A stretch of 64,000 bases of DNA from Hymenobacter sp. YIM 151500-1 (GTDB taxonomy: Bacteria > Bacteroidota > Bacteroidia > Cytophagales > Hymenobacteraceae). Below are positions 24,585-32,128 of this stretch, in pieces. A program made the position numbers and the translations under genes. A model generated the notes under the pieces. That model did no database searches and was not told where the DNA came from. It saw only the letters and a list, made by a program, of their open reading frames with translations. The stretch spans positions 2,232,001 to 2,296,000 of the forward strand of contig NZ_CP110139.1 in NCBI RefSeq assembly GCF_025979885.1. Direction: 5' to 3'. Positions within the stretch are counted from its first letter, which is position 1, and the number at the start of each line of letters is the position of its first letter.

Positions 24585-25253
24585 CTACAGCGTGCCCGCC
24601 AGCCGCGCGTACAGCCGCCAGCCCAGCCACAGCAGCCCGCACCCGATGCCCAGACCCAGCATGCGGCGGCCGTGGCGGCGGTCCTCCTCCGCAAAGCTGG
24701 GTACGCGGCGGCCGTCGGGCAGGGTTTTGTGGTGGGAGCTGAGGTGCCAGCCAATCAGAATGCCCAGCACCCCGCCCAGCAAAGCCAGGACGTAGCCGAT
24801 GCTCACCCACACCCGCTGCCGGGGCTCGGGGCGGGCTAGCTCGCGCAGGCGCTGCTGGTGCAGCAGGGCCAGCACCCCATCCGACACGTCGTGGCCGCGC
24901 TGGTGGAGCAGCTCCTGGCCAAGGGCTACATCGAAGGCGCTCCACTCGTCGGGACGAGCCAGCACGTCGAGCAGCTCGTTATCGGTGAACGTGCGCAGGT
25001 AGTGGTCGGGCGGGGCGGCGGCCGTGAGCTGGCGGCTGGCTTCTTCCTCCAGGGCCCGCGCTTTTTCAAAATCGTCGGGCCGCACCAGCACCAGGAAGCG
25101 GCGGCTAGTGGGGTTGTGGGCAAACGTTACGTCGAAGTCAGGCCGCTCCCAGCGGGCCTCGTGTGGAATTTGGTGCTGGTCCAGCAGCTCCCGCAGTGGC
25201 TGCGCCACGGCGGGGTCGGGAAACGTCTGGTAGGCAAGGTAGTCGTCGGGCAT
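24585..25253 (-). CDS. DUF2007-like domain protein with two C-terminal membrane helices
   Basis: 222 residues. Residues 5-75 follow the DUF2007 pattern seen in Bacteroidota: FPDPAVAQPLRELLDQHQIP, then a strand FDVTFAHNPTSRRFLVLVRP and DFEKARALEEEA. A central helical part (NELLDVLARPDEWSAFDVAL) resembles a domain often attached in this phylum. Two membrane helices follow at about 150-168 (VLALLGGVLGILIGW) and 200-216. Function unknown. ATG at 25253 gives the normal MPDDYLAYQTF start. Confidence 0.8.
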   Translation of the reverse strand: MPDDYLAYQTFPDPAVAQPLRELLDQHQIPHEARWERPDFDVTFAHNPTSRRFLVLVRPDDFEKARALEEEASRQLTAAAPPDHYLRTFTDNELLDVLARPDEWSAFDVALGQELLHQRGHDVSDGVLALLHQQRLRELARPEPRQRVWVSIGYVLALLGGVLGILIGWHLSSHHKTLPDGRRVPSFAEEDRRHGRRMLGLGIGCGLLWLGWRLYARLAGTL

Positions 25254-25261
25254 AGAAGTAA

Positions 25262-25330
25262 AAGTAAGTGGAACGCCCTGGCCGACTACTGGCCCACGGA
25301 TGACACGGGGCACTGCCCCGCGCCATCAAT
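25262..25330. repeat. Solitary arm related to family G/H
   Basis: The reverse complement reads TGGCGCGGGGCAGTGCCCCG followed by TGTCATCCGTGGGCC. It resembles the left arm at 4849-4880 (TGGCGCGGGACTGCTCCCCG). A short internal palindrome GGGGCAGTGCCCC is visible. It lies between two divergent genes. Confidence 0.4.
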
Positions 25331-25410
25331 GGCACGGCCCGGCACTATCAGCCGGCAGCAGGGTTTGCGTATCTTGTGAACCGAACGTGGCGGCTTCGCC
25401 TTCTTACCGT

Positions 25411-25965
25411 ATGCTTCGACTTTCTCTTGTATGCGCGGGCCTGTTGCTGGCCGGCACGGCAGCGGCGCAGGTTCCGGCTGCTCCGGCGGCGCCTTCGGGG
25501 CGCGTGGGACTTACGCCTTCGTACAGCTTGTCGGCCGGGGCGGTGTTTGCGGGGCGGCTGGGCACGGCCAGCTACGTCAGTCCCTCGGCTTCCTGGCAGC
25601 TCGGCCGCCGCTTTTCCGTGTTTGGGGGCGTTACGTACCTGCGCACCATGCCGGGCGTGGCCTTTGCATCAACCATGAGTGTAGATGTGAGGCAGACCTC
25701 CCGCGCCACCCACCATTACCTGCTCTACGGCGGCGGGCAGTACGCCGTGTCGCCGCGCCTGCTGCTGACGGGCACTGCCTGGAAGGACCTGTCTCCCGCT
25801 TCTTCGCTGCGCGTGAATCCGTACGCCGGCTTCGGCGGCAACCTGGGCTCCGGCATGAGCCTGCGCGCCGACTATCATATCACCGAAAATTTCTCCGTCT
25901 CGGGTGGGGTGCGGGTCAGCAACGGCACCCCGGCGTATCCTGACGGATACTTTCCGTGGCGTTAA
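25411..25965 (+). CDS. Small outer-membrane beta-barrel-like protein (184 aa)
   Basis: Signal peptide MLRLSLVCAGLLLAGTAAAQ. The rest is Gly/Tyr/Ser-rich with alternating strands: LTPSYSLSAGAVFAGRLG, RFSVFGGVTYLRTM, HHYLLYGGGQYAVSPRLLLT, VNPYAGFGGNLGSGMSLR, and a last strand FSVSGGVRVSNG. About eight strands could form a small barrel in the outer membrane. It is not assigned to a named family. A TATCTTGT element (25368-25375, one mismatch) may be its promoter. Confidence 0.75.
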   Translation: MLRLSLVCAGLLLAGTAAAQVPAAPAAPSGRVGLTPSYSLSAGAVFAGRLGTASYVSPSASWQLGRRFSVFGGVTYLRTMPGVAFASTMSVDVRQTSRATHHYLLYGGGQYAVSPRLLLTGTAWKDLSPASSLRVNPYAGFGGNLGSGMSLRADYHITENFSVSGGVRVSNGTPAYPDGYFPWR

Positions 25966-26064
25966 TTTCATGCCGACTGACGCCCTAACCAGGTTTGTTC
26001 ATCCCACCTCTATCCCGGAGGATGTTGCGCATCAAGCGGCGTAGGACAGAGGTCGATTGAACAG

Positions 26065-27240
26065 TTATTCTTTTAGCTGCTCAGCCCCAAGCACCTCCAC
26101 GCCGCGGGTGCGGAGGCGCTGGAAGTTCTTGGGCAAATCGAGGTCCTGGTCCACGATGATGCGCTTGAGCTGCACGCCGGCTGCCACGTGGGTGCGGCCC
26201 AGCAGCACGCAATCGTCGAGGGTAGCGCCGGCTTCTACGGTTACGTCGGGGCCGAGCACGCAGCGCCGCACGGTGCCGGCCACCCGGCAGCCCGGCGCCA
26301 CTAGGCTGTTTTCTACCACAGCACCTCGCTCAATGCGGGCCGGGGGCCGGGGCAGGGTGAGCGTGTAGAGCGGCCAGTCGGGCTGGGCCAGGTCCACGCC
26401 GCGCCCGGCCAGCAGGTCGAGGTGGGCGTTAAGATAGGCTTCGGGCAGGCCTACGTCGCGCCAGTACCCCCGGAAGCGGTAGGCGTACGCCTGGCCTTCT
26501 TCCACCAAAGCCGGCAGCAGGTGGTGGCCGAAGTCTTCCAAGTCGTCCTGCTCCCGCTCCAGGCGTTCCAGGGTGCGCACCAGCGTGGGCACGTCGTACA
26601 CGAACACCTCGGTGGTAATATCGTCGGAGACAGGTTTTTCGGGCTTGTACACAAAGTTCTTTACCCGGTCGTTGGCCTCCAGCACCACGTTGCCGAAGCG
26701 GGTGGCGTCCTCGCGCGGGGGTACGGTGGTCGTCACCATCGTAATGCTGGCCTTGCGCCGAAGGTGGGCCTCCACCACGTCGGCCAGGTTGAGGGTGTAG
26801 AGGTGGTCGGCCGACAGCACCACCAGCACATCGGGAGCGTAGTCTTTGAGGAGGGGCAGCTGCTTGTAGATGGCGTCGGCGTTGCCGCTGGCGAAGCCGC
26901 CTTCCTCGGCCTCGGGGCCGCCGGTGTAGGGCGGCAGCACCCGCAGGCCGCCGTAGGTGCGGTCCAGGTCCCAGGGCCGGCCGTTGCTCAGGTGGTCGTT
27001 GAGGGTGTGCAGCTCGTATTCTTCCAGCACCCACACATCGAAGATGCCCGAGTTGACGCAGTTCGACAAAGCAAAGTCGATGAGCTTGTAGGTGCCGGCG
27101 AAAGGCAGGGCGGGCTTGGCGCGGTGCTCCGTGAGCGGCCCCATGCGGGAGCCTTTGCCGCCGGCCAGCACCAGGGCCAGCACTTTCTTGCCAAACAGCC
27201 GCGTGCCGCGCGCCTGGGTGAGGGTGGGTGTTCTATCCAT
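26065..27240 (-). CDS. glgC: Glucose-1-phosphate adenylyltransferase
   Basis: 391 residues. The nucleotide-binding start VLALVLAGGKGSRMGPLT (19-36) is followed by KPALPFAGTYKLIDFALSNC, the GlgC signature, then GNADAIYKQ and LSADHLY. The C-terminal third is a left-handed beta-helix of hexapeptide repeats (VVENSLVAPGCRVAG, VRRCVLGPDVTVEAG). The enzyme makes ADP-glucose for glycogen. It is a little shorter than enterobacterial GlgC (about 430). Another sugar-1-phosphate nucleotidyltransferase activity is possible but less likely. The ATG at 27240 gives the standard N-terminus. Confidence 0.92.
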   Translation of the reverse strand: MDRTPTLTQARGTRLFGKKVLALVLAGGKGSRMGPLTEHRAKPALPFAGTYKLIDFALSNCVNSGIFDVWVLEEYELHTLNDHLSNGRPWDLDRTYGGLRVLPPYTGGPEAEEGGFASGNADAIYKQLPLLKDYAPDVLVVLSADHLYTLNLADVVEAHLRRKASITMVTTTVPPREDATRFGNVVLEANDRVKNFVYKPEKPVSDDITTEVFVYDVPTLVRTLERLEREQDDLEDFGHHLLPALVEEGQAYAYRFRGYWRDVGLPEAYLNAHLDLLAGRGVDLAQPDWPLYTLTLPRPPARIERGAVVENSLVAPGCRVAGTVRRCVLGPDVTVEAGATLDDCVLLGRTHVAAGVQLKRIIVDQDLDLPKNFQRLRTRGVEVLGAEQLKE

Positions 27241-27370
27241 GCGTAGTCTGGTGAGAATGCCGGGCCCGTTGCACAGCAACAGCCAGGAATGCCACTTCTA
27301 CGGCAGAAAATCCCAGAACGATTAGGAGGAGCTATGCGCGGCGCCTAGGCGCTGTAAACAACAAACACAA

Positions 27371-27426
27371 AGGCCGTCCTTCGGTTCGACTACGGCTCCG
27401 CCTTCGCTCAGCAGGACGGCCTTTTT
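27371..27426. terminator. Terminator-like hairpin built from a family E repeat
   Basis: AGGCCGTCCT pairs with AGGACGGCCT, with an inner part CGGTTCGACTACGG / CTTCGCTCAG, and TTTTT follows on the plus strand; on the minus strand AAAGGCCGTCC precedes it with A's. It lies downstream of the cyanophycinase-like gene (minus strand). The GTCCT...AGGAC arms and GCTCAGCAGGACGG resemble the repeat at 51475. Confidence 0.65.
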
Positions 27427-27454
27427 AGGCGATTTTACCAACTGCCCACGCACC

Positions 27455-28492
27455 CTAGTACGAAATGCCCAGCGCGCCCCGGTCTACGTAGTAAAACTGG
27501 CTGCTGCCGCCGCTGCCGCCCGTCCAGGTGCTCAGGTTGAAGGTGCCCGTGCCGGCGGTGGTACCCGGAATTTTGTAGACCCGCACGGCCTGGCGGCTGC
27601 GGTACCAGTCGAGGCTTCGGCCACTGACGCAGGTTTCGGGGGTGCTGGCGCTGCCGTTCTGGGTCAGGAAAAACGCCGTGCCGCTGCCGAACACCTTGCC
27701 CGTGCCGTTGGGCTCGATGCACACGGCCGTGGCCTCATCTACCCCAATGCCCCGGCCCACTACGCCGTGGTCCTTGCTCAGGCGGGCCAGAAACGTGGTG
27801 ATGCGCCCGCGCCGGTCGGGGTTGTTGAAGTGGGTGTCCGTCACCACGTTGGTGAGGTAGGGGTTGCTCAGGAAGTCGTTGCGGCCCAGGGTGAGCTTGC
27901 TGTTGTAGGGGTTGCGCAGGGCCTCGTCGGAGGTAATGGTGCCGTTGACGGCCGAGAAGTACACGGCGCCCTGAATAGCGCAGCCCGCCGAGGTGCCCCC
28001 GATGGGCGCCTGCTTGGTGTTGCGCAGGTAGTTGAGGGCATCTTCTACCTTGGTGTCCTTCCAGAAGTTGACGTAGTTAGCTTGGTCGCCGCCGGCAATG
28101 AACACGGCCTCGGCCCCACGGATTTTGGCTTCCACCTGCGGGTCGTTGGCCAGGGTGCGGGAGTTGATGAGCAGGGTTTCGCAGGAGTTGACCCCACCCA
28201 GCCCGTAGATGTAGGCGTTGTAGGCATCGGTGCCGGAGGCGCGCAGCACCAGGAAGTCGCCCCCGCCCGACTTGGCTATCATCCAGCGGATGGCTTCGTC
28301 TACGTCGGGGCCGCCGCCCATGAGCACGGTGCCACCGGCCGTGGTGCGGGCCACGTCGGCCGCGTCTCCCGCCAGGCCCAGGGAGCCGGTGGCGTTTTGG
28401 GTCTGGGTGGCGCGGGGCGCAGGGGCGCTGTTTTCTTGTTGGCAGGCGGCTAGGGCGACGACCAGAGCCAGAAAGTAGGGTTTGGTAGACAT
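27455..28492 (-). CDS. Cyanophycinase-like peptidase (family S51), lipoprotein
   Basis: 345 residues. The N-terminus MSTKPYFLALVVALAACQQ has a lipobox (LAAC, Cys17). The S51 core is present: GGTVLMGGGPDVDEAI, VFIAGGDQANYVNFW and the nucleophile Ser in GGTSAGCAI. The DTHFNNPDRRGRIT motif, which carries the catalytic His region, is also seen. Classic cyanophycinases cleave multi-L-arginyl-poly-aspartate to Asp-Arg dipeptides. A lipidated, extracytoplasmic form would attack an external polymer. The C-terminal 70 residues (Gly/Ser/Thr-rich) are an extension beyond the core. Confidence 0.9.
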   Translation of the reverse strand: MSTKPYFLALVVALAACQQENSAPAPRATQTQNATGSLGLAGDAADVARTTAGGTVLMGGGPDVDEAIRWMIAKSGGGDFLVLRASGTDAYNAYIYGLGGVNSCETLLINSRTLANDPQVEAKIRGAEAVFIAGGDQANYVNFWKDTKVEDALNYLRNTKQAPIGGTSAGCAIQGAVYFSAVNGTITSDEALRNPYNSKLTLGRNDFLSNPYLTNVVTDTHFNNPDRRGRITTFLARLSKDHGVVGRGIGVDEATAVCIEPNGTGKVFGSGTAFFLTQNGSASTPETCVSGRSLDWYRSRQAVRVYKIPGTTAGTGTFNLSTWTGGSGGSSQFYYVDRGALGISY

Positions 28493-28578
28493 GTGATTGT
28501 GGTAGGAAGTGTGCTGGAAGATAAGTAGATGTGGCCTGACCTTGGGCGGGGCCGTGCTTTGGGTATTCTACTGTCAGG

Positions 28579-28662
28579 TTCCCGCAGAGGACGCAGAAGG
28601 GTACGCAGAAGACGCAGAACGTTCAGCGCCCTCCGCGCAGCCTTCTGCGTCCTCTGCGGGAA
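28579..28662. repeat. Inverted repeat with GCAGAGGACGCAGAAGG arms
   Basis: Arms 28579-28600 and 28641-28662 are perfect 22-bp reverse complements (TTCCCGCAGAGGACGCAGAA...). The spacer has two more partial copies of ACGCAGAA. It fills part of the gap between two divergent genes. This GCAGAGGACGCAGA motif is a simple-repeat type seen in diverse bacterial genomes. Confidence 0.85.
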
Positions 28663-28719
28663 CCAACGCCAGCACGGCCCAAACTAAAGCTCAGGCCACA
28701 TTCCGTACTTTGCCTTTCT

Positions 28720-29736
28720 ATGCCGACCACGCCCCACTTCGCCCGCAATCCGCAACTCTCCACCATCAAACCTAAGTACCCCGGCAACAAGATGATAGGC
28801 CGGGAGTACTGCAATGGCGAAGAGCTGTATGAGCCCACGTTCAAGACGGTCATCAAGTGGCAGCTGAGTGAGAATCCGCAGAAGAAAGAGAAGAAGGCCG
28901 ACACCTGGGCTCCGGCCGTGGTGGACTGCACCGAGTTCCTGCAAAGCCAGGAAGACGGCTTGGTGTGGCTGGGGCACGCCTCGTTTCTGCTGCGGGTAGC
29001 CGGCGTCACCATCCTCACCGACCCGGTGCTGTTCTCATCGGTGGGTTTGCGCCACCGCCACGCCCTGCCCTGCCGCCCCCAGGACCTCACCGGCCTCGAC
29101 CTGCTCCTGCTCAGCCACGGCCACCGCGACCATCTCGACGAGCAGTCCGTCCGGCTGCTGGCCCGCCATAATCCGCAGCTGCGGGCGTTTGGGCCCCTGG
29201 GCATGGCCGGGCTGGTGCGCGGCTGGGCCCCTACCCTGCCGGTGCAGGAGGCCGGCTGGTGGCAGCAGTTCGACCTGGGCCCCGACGCGCCGTTTGAGCT
29301 GTTCTTCCTGCCTGCCTCGCACTGGCACCGCCGCGGCCTCCGCGACCTGAACACCGTGCTCTGGGGCTCCTTCCTGCTGCGCCTGCCCGACGGCCGCACC
29401 CTCTACTTCGCCGGCGACACGTCCATGGCCGACCATTTCGAGCTGATTGAGCAGCAATTCGGCCCGTTGGATATCGTGCTCATGCCCATCGGGGCCTACA
29501 AGCCGGCGTTTATGATGCAGCTCAGCCACGTGAACCCCCACGAAGCGGCTAAAGCGGCCAATATCCTGCGCGCCGGCCACGTGATACCCATGCACTACGG
29601 CACCTTCGACCTTTCGGACGAGCCGGCCTCGGAGCCCCTGCGGGAGCTGGAAATGGTAGCCCACGGCGGTATGCTGCGCGGCGAGCTGCACGCCCCCGCC
29701 GTGGGTGAGGTGCTGCGCTGGCAGGACTGGGAGTAG
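28720..29736 (+). CDS. MBL-fold metal-dependent hydrolase (UlaG/NAPE-PLD-like)
   Basis: 338 residues, no signal peptide. The metal motif is SHGHRDHLD (H-x-H-x-DH), with later ligands in ASHWHRRG, FAGDTSM and MHYGTF. The WLGHASFLLR opening and the MPIGAYKPAFM segment place it with the UlaG-like and NAPE-PLD-like Lactamase_B_2 group. It may cleave a phosphodiester or a lactone. The substrate cannot be read. Promoter is unclear, though GTACTTTG lies about 7 bases before the ATG. Confidence 0.92.
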   Translation: MPTTPHFARNPQLSTIKPKYPGNKMIGREYCNGEELYEPTFKTVIKWQLSENPQKKEKKADTWAPAVVDCTEFLQSQEDGLVWLGHASFLLRVAGVTILTDPVLFSSVGLRHRHALPCRPQDLTGLDLLLLSHGHRDHLDEQSVRLLARHNPQLRAFGPLGMAGLVRGWAPTLPVQEAGWWQQFDLGPDAPFELFFLPASHWHRRGLRDLNTVLWGSFLLRLPDGRTLYFAGDTSMADHFELIEQQFGPLDIVLMPIGAYKPAFMMQLSHVNPHEAAKAANILRAGHVIPMHYGTFDLSDEPASEPLRELEMVAHGGMLRGELHAPAVGEVLRWQDWE

Positions 29737-29738
29737 GT

Positions 29739-29880
29739 GCTGGTTTTTGGTGGGTGGTTTATGGTTTTTGGTTGGTGGTGGGTGGCTGGTAGTGCGGTGG
29801 GGTAGTCGTAGATTTGACCTTTCATCATTCCGGATACTGGCCGCTGCCCCCTTTTACATAACCACCCGCCAAAAACCGAT
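29739..29880. repeat. Imperfect inverted repeat with GGTTTTTGGTGGGTGG arms
   Basis: Left GGTTTTTGGTGGGTGGTT (from about 29742) pairs with AACCACCCGCCAAAAACC (about 29861-29878). The left side has a second shifted copy (GGTTTTTGGTTGGTGGTGGG) and the right side extra AACCA units. It lies between two genes on the same strand, so it may reduce read-through. Confidence 0.75.
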
Positions 29881-29910
29881 AACCAAGAACCACCCATCAA
29901 CAACCAGTAC

Positions 29911-31413
29911 ATGTCTCCCACCCTCGTGCTTAGCCTGATTGCGGGCTACTTCGTCGTTCTTATCATTATTGCCCTGCTTACCTCGCGCAAGGCTACCAGC
30001 GAGTCGTTCTTTGTGGCCAACCGCAATGCCCCATGGTATATGGTGGCGTTTGCCATGATTGGCACCTCGTTGTCGGGAGTCACGTTTGTGTCGGTGCCGG
30101 GGCAGGTACTTACGGGGCAGTGGAGCTACCTGGCGCTGGTGTTCGGGTACGTGGCCGGCTACGCCGTCATTGGCACGGTGCTGCTGCCCTTGTACTACCG
30201 GCTCAATCTGGTCAGCATCTACACGTATCTGGAGCAGCGCTTCGGGTTTTGGAGCTACAAAACGGGGGCTGCTTTCTTTCTGCTGAGCCGGGCCATCGGG
30301 GCGGCGTTCCGGCTGTTTCTGGTGGCGGGCGTGTTGCAGCTGCTGGTGTTCGAGAAAATGGGCGTGCCGTTTGCCGTTACCGTCACGGTCAGCATCCTGC
30401 TCATCTACCTCTACACCTTCCGCGGGGGGCTGAAAACCATTCTCTGGACCGACACCTTCCAAACCCTGGCCATGCTCTTGTGCGTGGTGGTCAGCATCGG
30501 GCTGATTGGGCGGGAGCTGAACCTGGGCTGGGCCGGGCTGGTGCAGACCGTGCGCGACAGTCCCCTGTCCGAAACGTTCTTTTTCGACGACCCCAACAGC
30601 AAAAAGTACTTCTGGAAGCAGTTTGCGGCCGGCATGTTCATTACCATCACCATGACCGGCCTTGACCAGGACCTCATGCAGAAAAACCTGAGCTGCCGCA
30701 GCCTCCGGGATGCCCAGAAAAATATGTTCTGGTTTACGCTCACGCTGGTTTTCGTCAACATCCTGTTTCTGAGCCTGGGCGTGCTGCTCTACAAGTACGC
30801 CGACGTAAAAGGCCTGGCCCTGGACCAGCTGCCGGAGCTGCTCAACCTCAAGGGCAAGCTCGATACCGACAAGGTGTTTCCCTACCTGGCTACCAGTCAC
30901 TTCAGCTTGTTTGCGGGCGTGGTGTTTGTGCTGGGTATCATTGCCGTCACGTACGCCTCCGCCGACTCGGCCCTCACGGCCCTCACCACCTCCTTCTGCG
31001 TCGATTTTCTGGGCATTTCGCGCTACCCGGAGGCCCAGCAGAAATCCATGCGCCAGCTCACCCACCTGGCCTTTACGGCGGTGCTCATCGTTATCATCCT
31101 CATCTTCCGGGCCCTCAACGACCAGAACGTGGTGTCGGCCGTGTTCGATGCGGCGGGCTACACCTACGGGCCGTTGCTGGGCCTCTACGCCTTCGGCCTC
31201 TACACCCAGCGCCGCCCCGAAGACCGGTGGGTACCCATCGTCTGCGTATTGTCGCCGGTGCTGACCTGGGTGCTGGTACGCAACGCCGGCGTGTGGTTCA
31301 ACGGCTACGAAATCGGCTTTGAGAAGCTGATCTACAACGGCTTGCTGACGTTCCTGGGGCTGTGGGCGGTTTCGCAGCGCGTCCCCAAGCCGGAATTGAA
31401 CCCCGTGGCGTAA
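29911..31413 (+). CDS. Sodium:solute symporter (SSS family)
   Basis: 500 residues with about 13 membrane helices. The SSS features are the start YFVVLIIIALLTSRKATSES, the FVANRNAPWYMVAFAMIGTS segment containing the first unwound helix, LEQRFGFWSYKTGAAFFLLS and the sodium-site helix ITYASADSALTALTTSFCVD (A-x-x-S-S-like pattern in AVTYASADSALTAL). It likely imports a sugar, amino acid or organic acid with Na+. Neighbours are an MBL hydrolase and a TonB-domain protein, neither of which points to a substrate. Confidence 0.92.
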   Translation: MSPTLVLSLIAGYFVVLIIIALLTSRKATSESFFVANRNAPWYMVAFAMIGTSLSGVTFVSVPGQVLTGQWSYLALVFGYVAGYAVIGTVLLPLYYRLNLVSIYTYLEQRFGFWSYKTGAAFFLLSRAIGAAFRLFLVAGVLQLLVFEKMGVPFAVTVTVSILLIYLYTFRGGLKTILWTDTFQTLAMLLCVVVSIGLIGRELNLGWAGLVQTVRDSPLSETFFFDDPNSKKYFWKQFAAGMFITITMTGLDQDLMQKNLSCRSLRDAQKNMFWFTLTLVFVNILFLSLGVLLYKYADVKGLALDQLPELLNLKGKLDTDKVFPYLATSHFSLFAGVVFVLGIIAVTYASADSALTALTTSFCVDFLGISRYPEAQQKSMRQLTHLAFTAVLIVIILIFRALNDQNVVSAVFDAAGYTYGPLLGLYAFGLYTQRRPEDRWVPIVCVLSPVLTWVLVRNAGVWFNGYEIGFEKLIYNGLLTFLGLWAVSQRVPKPELNPVA

Positions 31414-31460
31414 GGGTTGTTAAGGGGAAGTCGGCGTACATTTGCCGCCGCGCACCGTAC

Positions 31461-31515
31461 CGCTGACTGTAGCTGCGCTGGCCTTCGGTTGTAGTTGGCG
31501 GCGCTATAGTCAGCG
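31461..31515. repeat. Short inverted repeat, family D/F-like
   Basis: CGCTGACTGTAGC on the left and GCGCTATAGTCAGCG on the right pair imperfectly around a GGTTGTAGTTGGCG loop. The CTGTAGCTGCGCTG core resembles CTTTAGCTGCGCTGACCTGTGG in the repeat at 1300-1443. It lies just before the TonB-domain gene. Confidence 0.5.
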
Positions 31516-31533
31516 CTACTTCTTCCCCACCCT

Positions 31534-32016
31534 ATGAAACAGCTTTTCTCCCTCCTCATCCTCAGCATTCTGGCCTCGGCAGCCTACGCCCAGCAGGCCG
31601 GTACGCCCGCCGCTAAGGCGCCCATCGAGCTACAGCCCGGCCGTATGCAGGCCCAGGCCCGCCCCGCCGCCAACCGCCCCGATGCGCCCCCGCAGTTTCC
31701 GGGCGGCGCCGCGGCTCTGAGCAGCTTTTTGCAGCAGCAGCTAAAGTATCCGGAGGCGGCGCGCGTCAAGCAAATCAGCGGCGACGTGGTGATGACCTTC
31801 ACGGTGGAAGCCGACGGCCACCTCACCAACCCCTCGGTGGTGCAGCCCCTCTCGCCGGAGTGCGACACCGAGGCCCTGCGGGTGCTGGGCCTGATGCCGG
31901 CCTGGAAACCCGCCACCCGCAAAGGCCAGCCCGTGGCCGTGCAGGTGCGCCTGCCCATTCCCTTCGGCAACTCCCAAAGCCTGAAAGTAGAACAGGGCAA
32001 GCCGAAGTTTGAGTGA
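31534..32016 (+). CDS. Secreted TonB C-terminal-domain protein (energy-transducer-like)
   Basis: 160 residues. The signal peptide is MKQLFSLLILSILASAAYAQ. The C-terminal 100 residues form a TonB_C domain: FPGGAAALSSFLQQQLKYPE, QISGDVVMTFTVEADGHLTN and ALRVLGLMPAWKPATRKGQP. It lacks the long proline-rich periplasmic spacer and the uncleaved membrane anchor of true TonB, so it would be a free periplasmic TonB_C domain. It may bind TonB-dependent receptors or act as a decoy; this is inference. Confidence 0.9.
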   Translation: MKQLFSLLILSILASAAYAQQAGTPAAKAPIELQPGRMQAQARPAANRPDAPPQFPGGAAALSSFLQQQLKYPEAARVKQISGDVVMTFTVEADGHLTNPSVVQPLSPECDTEALRVLGLMPAWKPATRKGQPVAVQVRLPIPFGNSQSLKVEQGKPKFE

Positions 32017-32025
32017 TTTTTTAGA

Positions 32026-32115
32026 CATGAGACAGTGAGAAGTAAGAGGTGAGACTACGTTCTAGCGGCGCTGGCGTCAGAACATAGTCTCACCTCTCAC
32101 CTCTCACTGTCTCAC
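32026..32115. repeat. Inverted repeat, family C (copy 2)
   Basis: Left GACATGAGACAGTGAGAAGT..., right CACCTCTCACTGTCTCACTT. About 30-bp arms pair with few mismatches. The loop GTTCTAGCGGCGCTGGCGTCAGAAC is again an inner palindrome with GTTCT/AGAAC. Same design as 16113-16217, here between two genes on the same strand. Confidence 0.88.
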
Positions 32116-32128
32116 TTCTACCCCTAGA

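Noticed and set aside
28579..28662. Insertion-sequence terminal repeats.
   Set aside because: The arms enclose only 40 bases, with no transposase and no target duplication visible.
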